This document shows, piece by piece, positions 32,277 to 34,748 of a stretch of 34,748 nt of DNA; the stretch's first letter is position 1, and every line of letters starts with the position of its first letter. Position numbers and translations under genes: made by a program. The notes below the pieces were generated by a model that was not told the DNA's origin, did not search any database, and was given only the letters and a program-made list of their open reading frames with translations. The stretch is from Planctomycetota bacterium. GTDB lineage: Bacteria; Planctomycetota; UBA8108; UBA1146. The DNA is taken from positions 1 to 34,748 of the forward strand of contig JABHOG010000092.1 of assembly GCA_018694835.1 (NCBI GenBank), in the 5' to 3' direction.

Positions 32277-33493
32277 CCGACTCGGATCCGACGAAACTTG
32301 CGCTTACCGACCTGGATCACCATTCCATCGCGAACCTCGATCTGGCTGCCATGATCTTCGAGACGCTGTTCGTCGATTCGCACACCGCCGCCTTCAATAT
32401 TGCGACGAGCCTCGTTGTTCTTGACCGCCAATCCGGAGTCGACGATTAACTTCACAACCCAGATCTTACCGTCTTCCAGGTCTGCTGGTGAAACCGTGTA
32501 CTCCTCGATCACCTCAGGCATCGCCTTCTGGCTGAAGACTCGCAAGAAGTGCGCCTCTGCCGCCAACGATTGTTCCTCGTCGTGGTAGAGGCGGACCAGG
32601 GTCCGAGCAAGGTTCCCCTTCGCTTCGCGGGGAGATGCAGCAAGAACCTGGTCAATTTCCGAGAGGGACAGATCCGATGCGAGGGTGAAATACTCTCTCA
32701 TCTGCTCATCGGGGACCGACATCGTCTTGCCGTAGATCTCCTCGGGAGGGTCGCTGATTCCGATCGAGTTCCCATAACTCTTCGACATCTTCATCGATCC
32801 ATCGGTCCCGACCAGCAGTGGTGTGGTCATGCAAACCTGTGGCTCCAGGCCCTCCTGCCTCATCAGGTCGCGCCCCAGCAGTAAATTGAAGGTCTGATCC
32901 GTCCCCCCCACCTCGATATCGGCCTCGACCTGAACCGAATCCCAGGCTTGCATCAGGGGGTAGATGAACTCGTGGACGCTGATCGGATGGCCTCCGGAGT
33001 AACGCTTGCTGAAGTCATCTCGTTCCAGTTGCCGGGCCACCGTGGTCCTGCCACAGAGCGCGATCACATCGAGAAATGACATCTCACGAAACCAATCGCC
33101 ATTCCATCGCAGTTCTGTGCGCTCCTGATCGAGGATCTTCCAGGCCTGCTTCAGATAATCCTGAGCATTCTCACGACACGCATCATGAGTCAGCGTTGGA
33201 CGCGTCTTGTCCTTCCCCGATGGGTCTCCGACACAAGCGGTGTAATCGCCGATGATCAGCACTGCGACATGACCTGCGTCCTGGAACTGGCGCAGTTTCC
33301 TGAGGGGAACCGCATGACCGATGTGAAGTTGAGGGTTGGTCGGATCCACACCTAGTTTGACCCGCAGAGGACGATCTTCTTCTCGGGACCGGATCCACTT
33401 CTTCTTCAACTCTTCTAGGGTGTCTATGGTGACGACCCCACGTGTCACCTCATCAAAGGCAGGATCGGATAGGACCAGTTTTTCTTCTGACAT
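32273..33493 (-). CDS. tyrS: Tyrosyl-tRNA synthetase
   Basis: A 406-residue class I synthetase of the TyrZ/TyrS type: LGVDPTNPQLHIGH with HIGH at 57-60, KMSKS at 235-239, GGTDQTFNLLLGRDL, QAWDSVQVEADIEVGG, and a C-terminal S4 RNA-binding domain (about 345-400, NNEARRNIEGGGVRIDE). It charges tRNA-Tyr. The ATG shares its A with the stop of the upstream exported-protein gene (TGATG). It converges on purN: both stop codons are TAG inside one CTAG. Confidence 0.97.
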   Translation of the reverse strand: MSEEKLVLSDPAFDEVTRGVVTIDTLEELKKKWIRSREEDRPLRVKLGVDPTNPQLHIGHAVPLRKLRQFQDAGHVAVLIIGDYTACVGDPSGKDKTRPTLTHDACRENAQDYLKQAWKILDQERTELRWNGDWFREMSFLDVIALCGRTTVARQLERDDFSKRYSGGHPISVHEFIYPLMQAWDSVQVEADIEVGGTDQTFNLLLGRDLMRQEGLEPQVCMTTPLLVGTDGSMKMSKSYGNSIGISDPPEEIYGKTMSVPDEQMREYFTLASDLSLSEIDQVLAASPREAKGNLARTLVRLYHDEEQSLAAEAHFLRVFSQKAMPEVIEEYTVSPADLEDGKIWVVKLIVDSGLAVKNNEARRNIEGGGVRIDEQRLEDHGSQIEVRDGMVIQVGKRKFRRIRVG

Positions 33494-34641
33494 CAGTTCC
33501 CCCGCAATCGGTCCTTGAGCTTGTCAGATCCACGGCGAACCTGACGAGTTACTCCCCATATCTTCCATGCTCTCGCAGATCGCTCCCGGATCAACCCCGT
33601 CACATCTTCCAGGGAGATCACGATCAACTCGTCGAGCACTCCGTGGTGAGTCCCCAGGGAGGCGAGCAGCTCGTCCACCATCGGGTCGAGAGGGTTGGGT
33701 GATTGCTTCGAATCTCGCCGCTGCCCCAGCCACAGGTACTGAGAAATGGCCATCCGAGTCAGATCCCCATCGAGCAGAGATTTTCGCAATTCGCCTTTCG
33801 GATCGTTTTCAATCGATTGGTATCCCGCAGGAACCACCAGTCCAGTTTCTTCCAGCCACGGGATTCCTCGGCTGACCTCTCCCTCGGCGGTGACCAGCCG
33901 GACCGGCATCGTCACCCCGGTCACGGCCCATTGCTGGAGCACCGGCATCGCGCCCGGCACCGGTAACGGCAAGGTGACTGGGATGGCACGGCTGGCACCA
34001 GATTCGACCTGGAATCCACTCTCGATGCGCAAGACACGGACGTCCGAGAGGGTTCGAACCGTGCCATTCTGGTAGACCTCTTGGATGCTCCACGCCACCT
34101 GGCCAAGCACCGGATTCTGCTGCTGATCGCCAAACATTATCTTCTCTTGCGATAGATTTTCCAGCACCACAGAACCTTCGAGCAATGATAGCGGGAAAGC
34201 AGACTCCACTTCTGGCTCGTCACGTTCGAAACGAACCACGAAAACACTATGACTGAGGTGCCTCCCGTGCGCCCTTCGACGCAGTTTCCTGACATCGAGT
34301 CTCAATGGAAAATCTTCAGGGGCCAGCACTGTCAGTGCTTCGCAGATACGCCATGCCTTCTCGAAATTGCCGTTCGCATAGAACCGAACGGCATCCTGAT
34401 AGCGAGATGTGAGAAACACAGTCACCGCATCGCCAGAGGCTTCCCTCGGAGTGGGGCCTGCAGGCGACTGCCGTTCCACTCTTGCAGTGGCATTGAACAT
34501 GGCTCGATCGGAGGCGGTTCGATTCAACGATCGAGGGATCTGGTCCTCGTCACCGCCAGTGGCAAGAGCCACTGCGGTGACGAGGACACAGAACAGCATC
34601 ACACCAGCGCTGCGCTTGGTTGTATTCATCCACTCGAACAT
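33493..34641 (-). CDS. Exported protein of unknown function
   Basis: A 382-residue protein with a signal-peptide-like start (MNTTKRSAGVMLFCVLVTAVALA, five residues after the first ATG), then a polar linker, a helix-rich segment (FYANGNFEKAWRICEALTVLAPEDF, TPR-like) and beta-rich segments (FVVRFERDEPE, VRLVTAEGEVSRGIPW). The end is basic. I recognise no family. The ATG at 34641 has GGGAG 8 bases upstream; the frame is open 13 codons further. It lies between an EEPAA-repeat protein and tyrS on one transcript. Confidence 0.7.
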   Translation of the reverse strand: MFEWMNTTKRSAGVMLFCVLVTAVALATGGDEDQIPRSLNRTASDRAMFNATARVERQSPAGPTPREASGDAVTVFLTSRYQDAVRFYANGNFEKAWRICEALTVLAPEDFPLRLDVRKLRRRAHGRHLSHSVFVVRFERDEPEVESAFPLSLLEGSVVLENLSQEKIMFGDQQQNPVLGQVAWSIQEVYQNGTVRTLSDVRVLRIESGFQVESGASRAIPVTLPLPVPGAMPVLQQWAVTGVTMPVRLVTAEGEVSRGIPWLEETGLVVPAGYQSIENDPKGELRKSLLDGDLTRMAISQYLWLGQRRDSKQSPNPLDPMVDELLASLGTHHGVLDELIVISLEDVTGLIRERSARAWKIWGVTRQVRRGSDKLKDRLRGN

Positions 34642-34657
34642 GAGAACTCCCGGGAAT

Positions 34658-34748
34658 CTAGGATTCCTGCGACTCCCCATCTTTCTCAGGGGTCGTCTCG
34701 TCTTGTGCCACTTCTTCCGCAGCAGGTTCTTCCGCAGCAGGTTCTTCC
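34658..34748 (-). CDS. C-terminus of an acidic EEPAA-repeat protein (5' part outside window)
   Basis: The last 29 codons of a gene entering from the right edge: EEPAA twice, then EEVAQDETTPEKDGESQES and TAG. The two pentapeptides are coded by the identical 15-base unit. The following gene starts 16 bases later, so they are probably co-transcribed. Nothing can be said about the rest. Confidence 0.65.
   Translation of the reverse strand, partial: EEPAAEEPAAEEVAQDETTPEKDGESQES

Overview
The window reads as bacterial housekeeping DNA, GC-rich by eye, most consistent with a member of the Planctomycetota or a close PVC relative. The grounds are the FHA-Ser/Thr kinase with a long extracytoplasmic tail, a protein ending in a LamG/DUF1080-like sandwich, the form of ClpP, PNP and PurN, and a peptidoglycan/division (dcw) cluster without ftsA or ftsZ. 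This placement is inference from gene content; there is no rRNA gene in the window. Initiation at TTG is common and many neighbouring genes share a 1- or 4-base stop/start overlap.

Layout. (1) 1-5464, minus strand: a chaperone operon read as groEL-A, groEL-B, dnaJ, grpE, fmdB-like zinc ribbon, yacG (cut by the window edge). There is no groES or dnaK, and groEL-A has Asn where the catalytic Asp398 of E. coli GroEL should be. (2) 5750-8091, minus: an 89-residue MshEN-like protein coupled by an ATGA overlap to a 691-residue membrane protein that carries 22 pentapeptide repeats (AAAKQ/AAAQQ). (3) 8250-21362, minus: a long dcw operon read as mraZ, orf87, rsmH, ftsL-like, ftsI-type PBP, murE, murF, ftsW, murG, LysM protein, murC, murB, ftsQ-like. 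mraY, murD, ddl, ftsA and ftsZ are absent from it. The 535-base leader before mraZ holds candidate MraZ boxes, two near-identical palindromes and a 7+7 inverted repeat.

(4) 21898-22929, minus: a Cys-rich protein with a 24-bp tandem repeat, divergent from (5) 23028-32276, plus: dnaE, yggS, FHA-Ser/Thr kinase, yggU, purine nucleoside phosphorylase, ClpP-like protease, purN. (6) 32273-34748, minus: the C-terminus of an EEPAA-repeat protein, an exported protein of unknown function, and tyrS, which converges on purN so that both stop codons lie in one CTAG.

Together the dcw genes should supply lipid II precursors (MurB, C, E, F, G), with MurE of the meso-diaminopimelate type, and a septal or elongation synthase pair (SEDS FtsW plus class B PBP) with FtsL/FtsQ-like partners. 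A cell with this set and no adjacent ftsZ probably builds peptidoglycan but divides or assembles its septum with a different organiser, or keeps ftsZ elsewhere. I found no tRNA, rRNA, CRISPR array, insertion sequence or phage gene.
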